Below, one piece after another: positions 36,988 through 49,191 of a stretch of 64,000 nt of DNA. How positions within the stretch are numbered: the stretch's first letter is position 1; each line of letters starts with the position of its first letter. A program made the translations under genes and the position numbers. The notes beneath the pieces were generated by a model, which saw nothing but the letters and a program-made list of their open reading frames with translations, was not told where the DNA came from and searched no databases. Source of the stretch: Paramecium sonneborni (lineage: Eukaryota; Ciliophora; Oligohymenophorea; Peniculida; Parameciidae); contig CAJJDN010000064.1 of assembly GCA_905182985.1 (NCBI GenBank), positions 313,895 through 377,894 on the forward strand, read 5' to 3'.

Positions 36988-38856
36988 TCATTCAAATCCT
37001 ATTTGATAGGAGTAAATATATCCATTTTAATTCCCATAATAAAAAATATTTTTTTTATTTTTAAAAAAGCAAATGCAAGTTATTCCATTTATTTTTCTCT
37101 CTTATGATTTTATTTTTTGGTTAACCAGGAGCTGGACATGGACTCGCTAATTTTCTTATAATAAATGAATCTCATATTCATCTATCTTATTAAATTAGGA
37201 TGCAATTGAAATAATTTTTTAATTTGTAGATAACAGTAGTTTTGTTTAGTTATTATAGCTTAGTAAATATAATTAGTTTTCTTGACATCCTAAAATAAAA
37301 TTTTCATTAAATTAAATTTCTTAAAAAATTTTAGATGAATCAGCATCAAATCTTAATTACCCTCTTTGATTTTATGTTTGAGGATCATATATAGAAATAG
37401 TTCCATTTTAAAATCCGATGAATAGATTGTTTTCAATCTTCTTCAATTATATTACTGGAAAATCAATTATTTATTTTAAATCTTATTCCCATTATGTTAT
37501 GATTTAATTAAAACTTATCAAACTTGCAAATATTTTTTTTGTATTCTTTAAATAATATATGATATTTATTCCTTTATCTTAAATTTTAGAATAACTAAAT
37601 GTGTCTAAGTGATTCTTTTCAATTATCTCATCAATTTAGCATAAATTTTTGAGCTCATTATCAAAAAGAATTAAATTTTAATTTGTTTGAACTAAAATTT
37701 AATCATTTTTTGTAATTCTAAAATCAATAATTTTTTATTAAAATTATTTTTCTACTTTTTTCAAATTTTTCTGAGATTTATAGTTAGTTATTAAATTAAT
37801 ATTATTACGTTCATCTAAATAAATTAATTTATTGGCATTTATAACTTCAATTTTTAAGATTGAATTATTTCCTGCTTTAAGTTCAAAAGATTTTTTGAAA
37901 ATCTTTTATTTTTGTTCAATTTCCAATTTAAAGTTAGATTTTTTCATTATTTCGAAATCATTTGATTATTATGATTCTTGAATTTAAAAATCCTTTTGAT
38001 TGACTTAGAAATTAATTTTATTTTTTTCAGCTAAAGCTTCAGGATCATTTTAATATTAAGAATTAATTGGTTGTTGATCTTATTAATTAAAAGAATAGGC
38101 ATTTTTTTATTGAATAATCTAATAATTTGGATGTTCTATGGAAATAACATTATTATCTTAAATAAATTGTTAATCATCTTATCCAAAAGCAAGTTATTGT
38201 TTTAATGTAATTTAGATATTTTTTTCTAATTCCTTATTTTTTTTTAAAGAAAGTTTTTAATGTAAATTTAAATTTTCATTTGAGTCTATAATGCTAATTT
38301 ATTTATCTTGCTTTTCTTTAATAAGAATCGGTTGGGTATCTATAAGTTATGATAATTTTTCCTATTATGTTTTTAACCAAAATTCTCTTGTTTATTTAAT
38401 AGAATTATCTATACATTCAATGTATTATTTCAATTGTTTATCTTATTATAATTCTTTTAGTGGTGTAAGAAATTTATATGCAAATCTTTGTTTAATGTTT
38501 TACAAAAATTTTGGACTGTTAAAATGCTCAAGTCTCTCGATATATTATTTAATTTTTAAAAATTCATCATTTTTTGCTTAAACAGACTATTTTACTTCCA
38601 AATAAAATTCCTAAAAATTATTAAAAGTTTTTTCAAGATTTTGAATGGTCATATCATCATTTTTCTCTTTTTTTTAAATTAATTAATTTAAGATATCTAT
38701 GAACTTTTTTTTAGGTATAATCTAATTTTTCTCCTTTGATTCATGATATTTATCAGATTCAAAGCATTTTTAACAAATTTCAGCTGGACACCTTTCATCT
38801 AAACAAATAAATTAAATCACTTGATTATGAAGATGACATATTTAATTGAAATGCAT
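36988..38856 (-). CDS. B-box zinc finger, coiled coil, beta-propeller-like protein
   Basis: An intronless frame of 622 residues. The N-terminus is a B-box-type zinc site: C and H in ICHLHNQ, then CLDERCPAEICQKCFE and a closing HES. Residues ~60-230 are helical and Gln/Lys-rich. The last ~280 residues contain repeated hydrophobic strands ending in short Gly/Asp turns (KIEVINANKLIYLDERN, KKIENNLFIGFQNGTISIYD, ENFILGCQENQLYLLSYN), as in WD-like propellers with degenerate repeats. Many Paramecium genes share this B-box plus propeller plan; their role is unknown. The TGA at 36988 sits in a run of poly-T. Confidence 0.78.
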
Positions 38857-39170
38857 TTTTAAATAAATACTAATTAAATTTATGGAAAAATTGTTTAAAA
38901 TATTATTATTTTACATTTTTTCAGAAAATTTAATAATAAATAAAATTAAGTGATTATATTTTAATTATTTTATGAAATCAAATATGATGAGATATAAAAT
39001 TAATAAAATGAAAATGATCACATTTTTGTGAAATATATTGTGCTAGAAAATAAATTCTTCTTATTGAATCAAATTATTTTAAAATTCTTCGTAATTTATG
39101 AAAATCAAGTAATCTATAATAATCATTAAATAATATTATTGGATCCCATAATGATATATAATACGACATT
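38857..39170. other. Intergenic region, nothing seen
   Basis: AT-rich spacer upstream of the B-box gene, no recognisable signal. Confidence 0.4.
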
Positions 39171-39189
39171 ATTGTATGAAAAATAAATA

Positions 39190-40110
39190 ATAATCTTGCC
39201 TACTTGAAAGATGTTGAAATTTAGAAAGCAGGAAGTAATAGATAGTTTTTAAATTAGAAAAACAATAATTAATGTTTTTGGATCATAATAGTAGAAATAT
39301 TTAACATTCAATAGAGATTTTAGATATTTTATAGTTACAAGCAAATCTAAAACATTAGAACGAATTATGATGCAACTAATTTTAGTTAGTTATTAATAAT
39401 ACATAAATAAATATTTACTTTGAATTTTTAGATTATAACTTTTATCATAATAATATTTTTCAACTAACCTTTAATCCAATATTGATTAATTTTAAAATAT
39501 CCTAAGTAGAATTTGAATTGGTTAGGACAACTGTCTTGGCAAAATTGATAAATGGCACTCTATTGCAAAAACTAGATTTTTGGTAAGATGAATTTTATTT
39601 CTATAAATTACAAAAAATAAATAATTATTTATAAGTAATGTAATAGTTAAGAATTATATAATAAAATAATTCAGATTCAGAAAGGAGCGAATATATTAAA
39701 GATTTATATAAATAAATTAATCGTTTTACCTTTTAACCAGGTTCAGTAAGTAAAAATTAGATTTAATAAGAAAATGGCATACATACATAAAAAATATTAG
39801 TCATAAGTTATTTATGTTAATTTCTAGTCTTATATTCATAGGCAATTTAATCTTGTCTTTGAAATATCAATTTGATTGCAATTATATATTATTTGTTAAG
39901 AATCAATGATAATCTAAAGAAAAGAGCTTATACTAAAAATATATATTTACATAAAAATATAAGGACAAGCAAAAATAATTAAAGAGAAATATCACCAAAT
40001 TTTTAGTTTTGCATTATGCTAAAATTTTAAAATAAAATTAAAAAAACTTTAACAAGGGCAAAGATTGGTTCTAAATTATGTGAGTTATTTTAAAATTAGA
40101 GTAATTATGT
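39190..40110 (+). pseudogene. Coding-like remnant with a hydrophobic segment
   Basis: A frame open for 144 codons (39431-39862) reads FYHNNIFQLTFNPILINFKI and VEFELVRTTVLAKLINGTLL, then a hydrophobic end. A neighbouring frame continues with LISSLIFIGNLILSLKYQFD. Upstream, FLDHNSRNIQHSIEILDILQ lies in yet another frame. I could not join these with short introns, there is no good start, and no family is recognised. A decayed or poorly sequenced membrane protein gene is likely. Confidence 0.3.
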
Positions 40111-40309
40111 TCAGAAAATCACAATTTCCTTAGTTTTATATTGATAATTTTAGAAATCAAAGAAATATTTAGCTAATTTAAAATAATTCAGAATAAATAA
40201 ATATTAAAGAAATAGCATTAATTTCTTATGGTTATAATGATATTTAAAAGAATTTAAGAGACAATGAATATTATACATTTATTGATTGTACTATAAATAC
40301 ATTTATTCT

Positions 40310-41853
40310 TCAAACAATATTCTTCTTTCTAATCATCCATGTACCCTAATCATTTTATTTTAACTCAAAATTGATTAAATCTTATTTAGTTTTTCTTTGA
40401 AATAATTCAATAATATCTAATAATTCTTCTTCACTTTTAATTGTGGCTTTTACTTTGGGAAAGTTTAATAACAATTTACATAGCATATCTAAATTATAAA
40501 TAATAAATATTACATTTTTCTGGGTCTGAAGCAGAATGTTATAAAATAAAATTATCTTTTGAATAGTTTTTATCACTGTAATAATAATTAATTTATTAAC
40601 CAATACCGAATGGATCAATGACTTCTTTTTATTATTATTTGATATTATTTGTATCATTATCACATTAATTTTATATTTATTATTGTTATTGATTTGAAGT
40701 ATTATCAGCATCTTGAGATAATACTTTTATAGCCGCTTTTCTAGTTTGTGATGAAATTGTTGTAATGTTAATTTACAATTCTGAAAATTCACTATAATAA
40801 ATAGAAATGATTTCATTTCTTTTTATCTAAATTTTTAATAATTTTTCTGATAAAATATTTTCTTCAACTTTTCCAGATAATAAAGTACTCACTGTAGGTT
40901 GACATTTTTCAATGTCTAGATAATTGTACTTAAAAAGTATTTCATCATTTTTTTCAATTAAAGTTGGATCTTCTTTTAAGGTTTTAATAGATAATTTTAT
41001 ATATTCATTTAAAGGTGTATTAGATTTTGTTGAAATTTATTAAGTTTATTACTTTTCTTTATTTTAATCTAAAGGAATTTATTATCTATCAATTTGTAGT
41101 GTATTAAATTTTATAATTGATTTTTGTTATTGAGATTTTTACTATTCAGTTTATTTTTACTATTAAGTTTATTTTTACTACTCATTTTATTTTTATATAC
41201 CTTTAGTAAATGTTTTTTTCCATTCTTCTTATTTATTTTTTATTTCTTCTTCTGGTGATTGTATTTTTAATGACATTTTGTTAACTGGTTATGATTTTTT
41301 AATGGGTTTATCTTCAGAAGATGATTCTGATTCTGAAACAATAGATTATATATTAGGTTTTGCTTACTATTCATTTATTTATTAAGATTTTTGTTAAAAT
41401 TAACCAGGTCTAGCAATTAAATTAGATTTTATTTATGATGTTTTTTAGTTTTAGTTTTAAATTTATGGTTGTTTTTTTTAAACTTGTACTTATTCCTCTT
41501 CACTGCTATTTTCTTGAATTTATTACTAAAATTAATTTTATATTTACTTAATTAATTTGCTTCTATCTTACTTTTATCTCTTTTTATATGATTTTATTTT
41601 GTTATCCAATTCCTTCAACAACTCTATAATATATTAAAAAATTTTACTCGATAATTTCTCCATTTATTACTAAATTTTCTATAAGCTAATCATTCAAAGC
41701 TCTAAATCCTTAAATCAAAATTTAAGGACTTTTTAAATTACAACTCTTTGATAATTAATTGCATAATTCTTCTATTGTCTATTAAGGCTTGCTAAATAGT
41801 AGAATATTTTCAGTTGTATTATTCTGATGATGAATAATTAATTTAAGTCTCAT
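40310..41853 (-). CDS. Coilin-like nuclear body protein (tentative)
   Basis: 498 residues. Introns are 41526-41547 (22 nt) and 40489-40513 (25 nt). The first ~85 residues form a ubiquitin-like-looking unit (MRLKLIIHHQNNTTENILLF, LKSPQILIQGFRALND) as in the coilin N-terminal domain. A long Gln/Ser/Lys-rich linker follows, with EQQKQTQQQKQ repeats and SESESSSED. The C-terminal region YLDIEKCQPTVSTLLSGKVE then LLKIQIKRNEIIS resembles the atypical Tudor-like fold of coilins. Coilin scaffolds Cajal bodies where snRNPs mature. The assignment rests on order of parts and not on a diagnostic motif. The last exon is the ORF 40382-40488 region extended to TGA at 40310. Confidence 0.6.
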
Positions 41854-41890
41854 AATAATTTTATATAAAAATTATAGTATAAATTTAATA

Positions 41891-44046
41891 TCAATTTTTT
41901 TATGTTTTCTTTTGAATGTTTTTTATAATAGTTTGTAATTTAACTCTTTCTTATTCTGGATTTTCAATTACATCTGATTCCAATATACTTTCAATTTATG
42001 AACTGAATTCTTTATCAAATTCTTAATCCTTTTTTTTATAATTTTTTTTTTCAGTAAAACTTTAAAGTAATTCATTTTATTCTATAACTTGTTAATACAT
42101 ATCTTAAAGCTTAGCAATCTCTTTTTATTTCATTTACAATCTTTATTCATAGTTTTCTAACATATCTTTTTCAGGAGTCTTATATGAATCTCTAAAAGAA
42201 TGTGATATTGGTTTTTAATTTTATAACTAATATTTAATCAATATTTACTTATTATTTATACATTTTAACTTGTGTTTCTAATCTATTAATCTTCTCATGT
42301 TAGAATTATATACTTTATTATTACTACTATTCTAAAATCTCCATCTAAACTATATTTTAATTTAATTGATTTAGTTATTCTTATAAATCAGAATTCTCAT
42401 TTTATAAGGATTTAATTTATGAATTTTAAGTTTCAATTTATTATTATTATCTTCTCTTGTTATCTGACAATTAATTAATTTTTAGTTCTAAATTTTTTAT
42501 TTCTTCTTAATAATTATATTCAATTTAATAAAATTATCTATCAAGTGATTACTTTTCTTATTATAACTCTCTGAATTATAAATCTTTTGATTATTAAATT
42601 ATATTTGTTTAGGCTAATTATTCCTATAAATCTTAGACTTAAAGTTCTTAAGCTTTTACTGTTGATGTTAATTAAATCACTTCTTATTCTAATTATTTTA
42701 CAAGGCTTTTCTAATATCTTAACTCTTTGTTTGATGTTTCAATAGCAGCCAGATTTGAATTGTTGACTTAATCTATTTAATCTTGTAAACCTTCATTTAT
42801 AATTTTCATTTTTTCGATTTCTCTATTGTATTTTTTCTTTTCTTATTAATGATTCTAAATTTATTCAATATAATCCTCAATTATTTATTTTTAATTATTA
42901 GCTAATTCTTCCTGTTCTTAATATTTAACTTAATTTTATTTATTCATTTCTGTTTATTCTTCAATCAATTACTTTAAATTTTCAAATTCATCTTAATAGT
43001 CTTCTAATTATTTTTTAAATCGTTATTCCATTGATTTTAAAGTTAATTAATATGAATTTTTTTCTTTTATAACTTAAAATTAATCCTGATCTTTATTATC
43101 AATTTATTACTATAAATCTTTAATTTAGGATATTTATAAAATAATCTCTTAATTTTTTTAATTAATAGTTGTATTAAGTTCTTTAATTAATTATTTTTAT
43201 GCTAATAATTCTTCTTCAGCTTTATTTTAATATTCTTCAAATTCAATTTGTAATTAAATTAACTAATCATTATTTAATTATTTTAATTAGTTTTAGTTTT
43301 AAATTTCTTTAAACAAATTTTAGAATCTCTCAAATTCTTCTTATTATTTTAAGAATTAATCTTTATATTATTAATCCAAAAGTTATAATTCTTAATTTTA
43401 TTAAGTTAAAAACAAAATTTCTGTTGAATATTTTTTTTCCATTTATAAATATTACTAATGATTAATTTCTAATTCTTGACCCTTATTCTCCAATTAAATT
43501 AATAAATTTTGCTTTGTTTACTAAGTTTCTAAAATATATGGTTAGTATACCATCTTCTAAATTTTTATTCTAATTGATAAGCAATTGCAATTGATCATCT
43601 TATTACTTAATTGTTTATTTTAATTAAGCAATCTCTAGATAGAATTATTTCATATTTTTAGACTCATGAGAACTCTTATCTTATTGTTTCTTTGTTAATT
43701 CTTAAAGTTCATAGTATTCTAAATATTAAATGAATTAAATATACATATATCTTAATCTTTTAATTAATTATTTAACAGCACAATTTTATTCTTAAGTTAT
43801 GATATTTCTGACTTGAGTTGACCTATTTCATTCTCTTAATGAAGCAAAGCAGTTTATTAATCTTAAATTTTCTATTAAGTAGCTCTTGAAACAGATGTTT
43901 TTTCAGGAGTTGGATGATTTGATTCCTTCAGTTGAGTATTAATTTCATACATTTACTCTAATGTTTCTTCGAGAAGTTATTTGATGATTTCTATTTGAAG
44001 ACTTAGTAATATATAATATATAATACCCATCTATATTTGATATCAT
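41891..44046 (-). CDS. Long glutamine-rich coiled-coil protein
   Basis: 686 residues. The first exon is only seven codons (MISNIDG) before a 25-nt intron (44002-44026, AAG end); three more introns of 26, 22 and 22 nt follow. Almost all of the protein is heptad coiled coil, extremely rich in Gln, most of it encoded by TAA/TAG, with short breaks at PTPEKTSVS and KPISHSFRDSYKTPEKD. The latter could be a phosphorylated hinge (SP/TP sites). The size and style fit cytoskeletal or basal-body scaffold proteins; no family can be named. Divergent start with the next gene, 65 bp apart. Confidence 0.8.
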
Positions 44047-44111
44047 TTATTCAAAATTTTCTAACAAATTTGTGAACAGTCCTTTTATTTATTGCATTAA
44101 TTAATTTTATT

Positions 44112-44884
44112 ATGGAATTCAATTTGATCCATTCAAGAATTCCCACTTTAAAATGTATTATATAATCTAATAATAAATCAATTAGAAGCAGAAAGTTCCT
44201 TTTAGAGATATCGAAATCCATTAAATGAATTTCATAATAAAAGTGAATCAAATTCATTTGAACATAAATAAACTGACTTTCAAATACCTATTAATTAATA
44301 TATGTTTATAGCTTCAACACCTATATATCCAATATTAGGTAATACTGTTATTAAATATTAGGTGAATAAAAGTATGAATTGATTGATTAATCAAATTTTT
44401 TCCTTAAAAATAATAATCAAGTAGAATTAAATAAGAATGAGAAAGAAGCAGACTATAAGTTAAATTTGACTACTTATGGATGTAAAAAGATATGCTCAAT
44501 TGATTGTTTATTAATTGAAAGATATTTCAATCAAAAATATTGGGTATGGAAACATTCTATATTAAGATATTTTAAAATGCTAACAAAAGCTACAAACTTG
44601 ATTAAAGCAAAAAGACTAATGTAGAATGGCTTAAAGAGAGATTATAACATCGTTATAGACCTTAGATTTATGAGGTTTTTGTGGAAATAATAGAAGGAAT
44701 TCTAAATGAAGGATAATTATTGATGAATGCTCGTAAAGAACCAATAAAATTGTCTAATTAGAAAGTATTTTAAAATTTAGAGAGACAAATTGGTAAAAGT
44801 GTAAAGTAGGAGAAAAGTTTTGATAATTTTCTTTTGGAGATACAGAAAGTAATTGCTGAATTTATATTTACTAATCTAAATTGA
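44112..44884 (+). CDS. Conserved-looking protein of unknown function
   Basis: 231 residues. Introns are 44155-44185 (31 nt), 44339-44361 (23 nt) and 44544-44566 (23 nt, AAG end). N-terminal half polar (RIPTLKQAESSFQRYRNPLN); C-terminal half helical and well structured (NVEWLKERLQHRYRPQIYEV, EIIEGILNEGQLLMNARKEP, FDNFLLEIQKVIAEFIFTNL). The exon model is supported by the whole frame closing only with all three introns. No membrane segment or known motif. An antisense standard-code frame at 44051-44257 is a shadow. Confidence 0.72.
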
Positions 44885-45050
44885 TGTTATAATATAGTAT
44901 TATTTTTTGATAAATTAATTTTAATTATATAAATAAATATAAATGTTAAATTAGCATTTTTGTGAGATTGATGATGATAGTAAGAGATTATGAATTAATA
45001 GTTCAGTTTCTGATGCTACTTCATATGAAGAATCTATATAAAAGAGATGT

Positions 45051-46652
45051 ATGACTGCACCTCCAAGACCATTAACTGATTTGGAGGAATTTAAGAGGTA
45101 AATAATAAAAAATATAGTCAGATCAGATGAATTTGAGGCATTAGAGAAAGCATATAGAAGTTAGAGTTAATTAATTTAGAGAGATTATTAGAAATATGAT
45201 TTAGATAATCCAGAAGGATAACATAGTTGTAAGAAATTTTTGTACCATCTTGAAAATATGTGTAAAGTATTTGATAACTATAACACTTAGGTATATAAAG
45301 TGACAGCAGTTTCAAGAGATTATCGTGACACATTTTCAAAAGCTTATAAAATATTATATACAGAAGGTGAGTTGTGTTACTTGACTGAAATTTTAGATAG
45401 TGCTTAAGAAGGTAAAAATATGAGATTGAAGAGTTAGGTTTTCCTTATTTATGGGTTAATTCTGAGAAATATACATTTTCAACTGATGTTTTGGATGCAG
45501 GTGTAAGATTGGTTGAGGCTTTTTATAAGGTTTAACATGTAATCAGATATACATATTCTGGCACAGGATAAGAAAGTCCTGATTTCTCTTCTTCTAAATT
45601 GAAAGCTGAAATTCAATTTTTGTTAGAGAATTTTGATATTATATGGGTTAATTTCGAAAAAGTATTTTATATTTCTAATCAAGTATTATGTCAAAGAGTT
45701 GATGTAGATAGAAGCAGAAGCTAGAAGATATATATTAAGGGCAATAGAAATAGATAAAGAAATGATTTCTATTGAAGTAAGAGAGAAATTGAAGGGAAGA
45801 ATCCTTGTGACTTCTGATAATTATTTACAATTAAAAGCTTAAGTAACTCACATACTCAAGCTAGTTATGCAAAGTGATAGCTAAAATTAATTCCGTCGCT
45901 AATGTTGAAGGTAAAGGAAGAGATGATCTTGGTGTAAATATCCTACTTGAAGCAGAAGGTATAACCAGAAGAGTTACTAGAGAGTAATCTTAAGCAGTTA
46001 GAAATCTTGCTGATAGTATCAAAATCAAGTAAACTAATTATAATAGTTAAGTTTTCAAAAGTTTAGAGAATAGATGAGAAAATATGAAGGTAATATTGAA
46101 ATGGTAGATCCTCAATTAAAAAATAATTAAGAATTAGTTGATTTATTGGTTGAATATGAAACTTAATGGGAAAAAGGGTTGAATTATCTACTAGATCCAA
46201 AGAGATATACTTAACTTATGTTATTTTCTCATATTATTGAAACATCAGCTGAAAAATATTAATAATTTAAAGAACAATTAGAATGTAGAGATAGTGATAT
46301 TTTTGTGGCAATACCATGTTTAATAATTTTAAAACATCTTGAAGATGAAGATCGTAATATTTGTCTTTATTTCTTACCTATGTTAAATGACACTACCTCT
46401 AAACTTCATTAATCATTTCTAATCCTGAAATAAGATTTCTAAATGTGGAGAAGATAACATTCTAAATCATATGAATACTATAACATGATAGAAAAACTGC
46501 TCTTAGGAATTCCATAACGATAGTTCTCTGAATAGGAATCTAATCTAATTGAAAAGATGATGTAGAAAATTAAATTTCTTTCTATTGAATTATAAAGATA
46601 TAATGCTATTGAATGGAATTCTTTCATTGATGCTGCAATAAACAATAATTGA
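45051..46652 (+). pseudogene. Frameshifted gene for an unrecognised helical protein
   Basis: Starts MTAPPRPLTDLEEFKRQIIK; intron 45412-45437 (26 nt) is clear. The protein text is good throughout (CKKFLYHLENMCKVFDNYNT; RRYILRAIEIDKEMISIEVR; KVIAKINSVANVEGKGRDDL; ELVDLLVEYETQWEKGLNYL; FLPMLNDTTSKLHQSFLILK), but the reading frame jumps without an intron near 45711 (one extra A would explain it), 45860-45890 (two changes) and about 46050 (a missing T in a T-run). The ends of each segment continue naturally into the next frame. This is either a young pseudogene or sequencing indels at short homopolymers. Coding text (SVSDATSYEESIQKR) extends upstream of the ATG, so the true start may be earlier. 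Confidence 0.65.
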
Positions 46653-46722
46653 TTTATATAAATATAATTCTAATTAATTAAGACATTTATAATTTATATC
46701 TATATTATATTTTATTTATGTC

Positions 46723-48758
46723 TCATCTATCTAACTTTTTTGCAATAAAAACTTTCTCAATCTCACCAAATACTTCATCAATTGAAGATTCTGTGTTTAT
46801 CTCAATAAGTCTTTCATCTTTCTTAAACAATTGAATTATTTAGTTTGTTTAATTATTTAATACTTCAACTTTTCTCTAAATACTTGCTTAATCTTTCTTA
46901 GCTTTATTATTATAATATTTTAATTATTACCAACATCTGCAGCAATCCTTTTATCAAGTACTTCTTAAGAACATGCAAAACACATTATATATTTTAATTT
47001 TATTGGATTATTTGTTTAAGCATACCAAGCATTCAGATTATCTTAATTTCTTGGAAAACCATCTACAATGAATTTTCTCTATAAATAAAACAAAAATAAT
47101 TACAGCTTTTGATTAATTAATAGCAGCTAGTATCAATTTTACAATCACTTTACCAGGAATAGGTTAATTATTTTTTTAACATTCTTTTATGGTTTATGAA
47201 TCTTAGGTATTTTTTTTAATTTCATCTCTAACTAACATTTTAGTCGAAAGATGTTAGAAACCAAATCTTTTTGATATTCTAGTTGATTAAACTTATTTTC
47301 CTGTTCCTGGAGCACCAATCAAACCTATAACATATTTTCCTTTTTAAGGTCTCTAACCATTTTATGTAACTGCCAATCCTCTACTTTTAAATTCCTTCTT
47401 AACATTGGAATATACAACATCAACTAATTATTCTGAATTTATAACCTTTAATTTATCTAATTATATTTAATATATTACTTTAATCTTTAAATATTCCAAG
47501 AACAGGCTTAGTTTCAGAATGGAAAGTATTCAATCTTTTTTTAATTGTTTCTTCATTATCATCTGCTCTTCCTGATGTTTTAGCTCTTTCTAAAAGTCTT
47601 TTTGTCATTTCATCATCAGAACATTCAAAGTAAAGTAAACAATTAACATCAACTAAAGGAGCTAAAATTTTATTCCAAGAATCTATATTTTCTTAATTTC
47701 TAGGAAATCCATCTAATAAATATTTTCCTCTAAATTATCTCCTTAATAATTCCTATTATTTATATATAATATAAATACTTTTTTCATTAATTTAACAACA
47801 AGATCAGATGGTACAAGTTTACCTGCTTCCATTATTGATTTTAATTCTGCTTGCATAGGACCTTCTTTTTTTTGTTCTTCTCTTAATAAATCTCCTGTTG
47901 ATAAATGTACATATTAAAATTCTTTTGAAATACGGACACATTAAGTTCCTTTACCTGAACCAGGTCCTCCCTTCAAATTTAAATATTGATTACTAAAACA
48001 AATAAAACTTCAGGTCGTTTTTATGCCTAAATTCCTTTATTTATTAATGCTTTTTTAACATTCTCATAAACTTCTTCCGGTGCTGCTTCTGCACTAACTT
48101 TAATTACCATATTTCTTTTTTCAAAATCAGCTACTACTGGTTATGTTTCATTCATAAATGTAGCAAATCTTTTCTTTATTGTTTCTGCATTATCATCTGC
48201 TCGACCTGATGTTTATCCTCTCTTTAAAAGTCTCTATTCCATTACTGCTTCTGAACATTCGAACATTAATAAAAATCTTGCGTTTACAGAATTTCCAATT
48301 ATTTTAGTCCAACTTTACCAATTATCTTATGATCTTGGAAATCCATCCAAAATATATCTTCCTGTATTTCCTAAAGATTCTATTTCCTTTTTAATTCACT
48401 AACACTTTTTACTTTTTTTATTAATTTTACTAATGTATCAGATGGAACTAATTTTCCTTCTCTCATTATATTTTCCAATTCTTCAGCATCAGGTCCACCT
48501 AATTTATATTAATTCTTTTCTACCTTTCTATCTTTCAGCTCTTAGTAAATCTCCTGTACTTATATGTAAAAAACAATAGTCTTTTACCATCTTTTCACAT
48601 TATGTACCCTTACCTGATCCAGGACCTCCCTAATCAAATTATATTTAAAAAATACCAAAATGAAAATAACTTCAGCCTTAGGAGCATTTCCAGGATTATT
48701 AACATCCGCACTCTATTTTATATATTGACAGTTTTACATTTGAAGAAGAACAACCCAT
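46723..48758 (-). CDS. Triple-domain adenylate kinase with N-terminal acylation motif
   Basis: 602 residues in ten exons. Nine introns of 22-29 nt include AAG-ended ones at 48387-48412, 47971-47993 and 46912-46940. Domain 1 has ILGGPGSGKGTQC, HISTGDLLRAE, YILDGFPRSQDNW and TSGRADDNAET; domain 2 repeats this (VLGGPGSGKGTQC, YLLDGFPRNQENI). Domain 3 is degenerate: LIGAPGTGKQVQSTR lacks the last GT/S of the loop, but FIVDGFPRNQ is kept. It interconverts ATP+AMP and 2 ADP. The start MGCSSSN fits N-myristoylation with a palmitoylatable Cys3, suggesting anchoring to the ciliary or plasma membrane. Multi-domain adenylate kinases buffer ATP in cilia. Confidence 0.93.
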
Positions 48759-49191
48759 TTAAAGATATTTATTTTAATATAAAATTAATTAATTAAATTT
48801 CATTTTATACCTCTAACTATTATTCCACTGAATTTTTTATTCGTTATTTTAAATAAAATTACTATCGATTTATTATTTCCACATTTTTCATTTCTTTTTT
48901 CAACTATCTTTTAGTTTCCAATACAAAATTATTATATTAAATTACATTATAAATTTAAACTATCCTTATATCATCCTAATTTCTTACAGCATTCATTAAA
49001 AAAATATTAATAAATATTATTAGGTTAAAAGAAACAATAACCTATCTTGATCTAATAACTGTGTTAGGTCAATGATTATTAATTAAAAATTTTAAGAAAT
49101 TTCTTTTTCTATACAAGTCGATGATATTTAAAATAAATAATCAATTCCATTTTTTGTTATTATTATATATTTATTCAATATCATGAATAAT
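48759..49191. other. Intergenic region, nothing seen
   Basis: AT-rich DNA with short frames only. It must contain the upstream region of the adenylate kinase gene and the downstream region of the PKA gene. Confidence 0.4.

Noticed and set aside
41130..41190. Possible tandem or CRISPR-like repeat (TTATTTTTACTATTAAG units)
   Set aside because: It is the coding Gln/Lys repeat of the coilin-like protein, with only three imperfect units and no spacers.
44051..44257. 68-codon minus-strand frame
   Set aside because: Lies antisense to exons of the 44112-44884 gene and upstream of the coiled-coil start; the plus-strand model closes with three proper introns.
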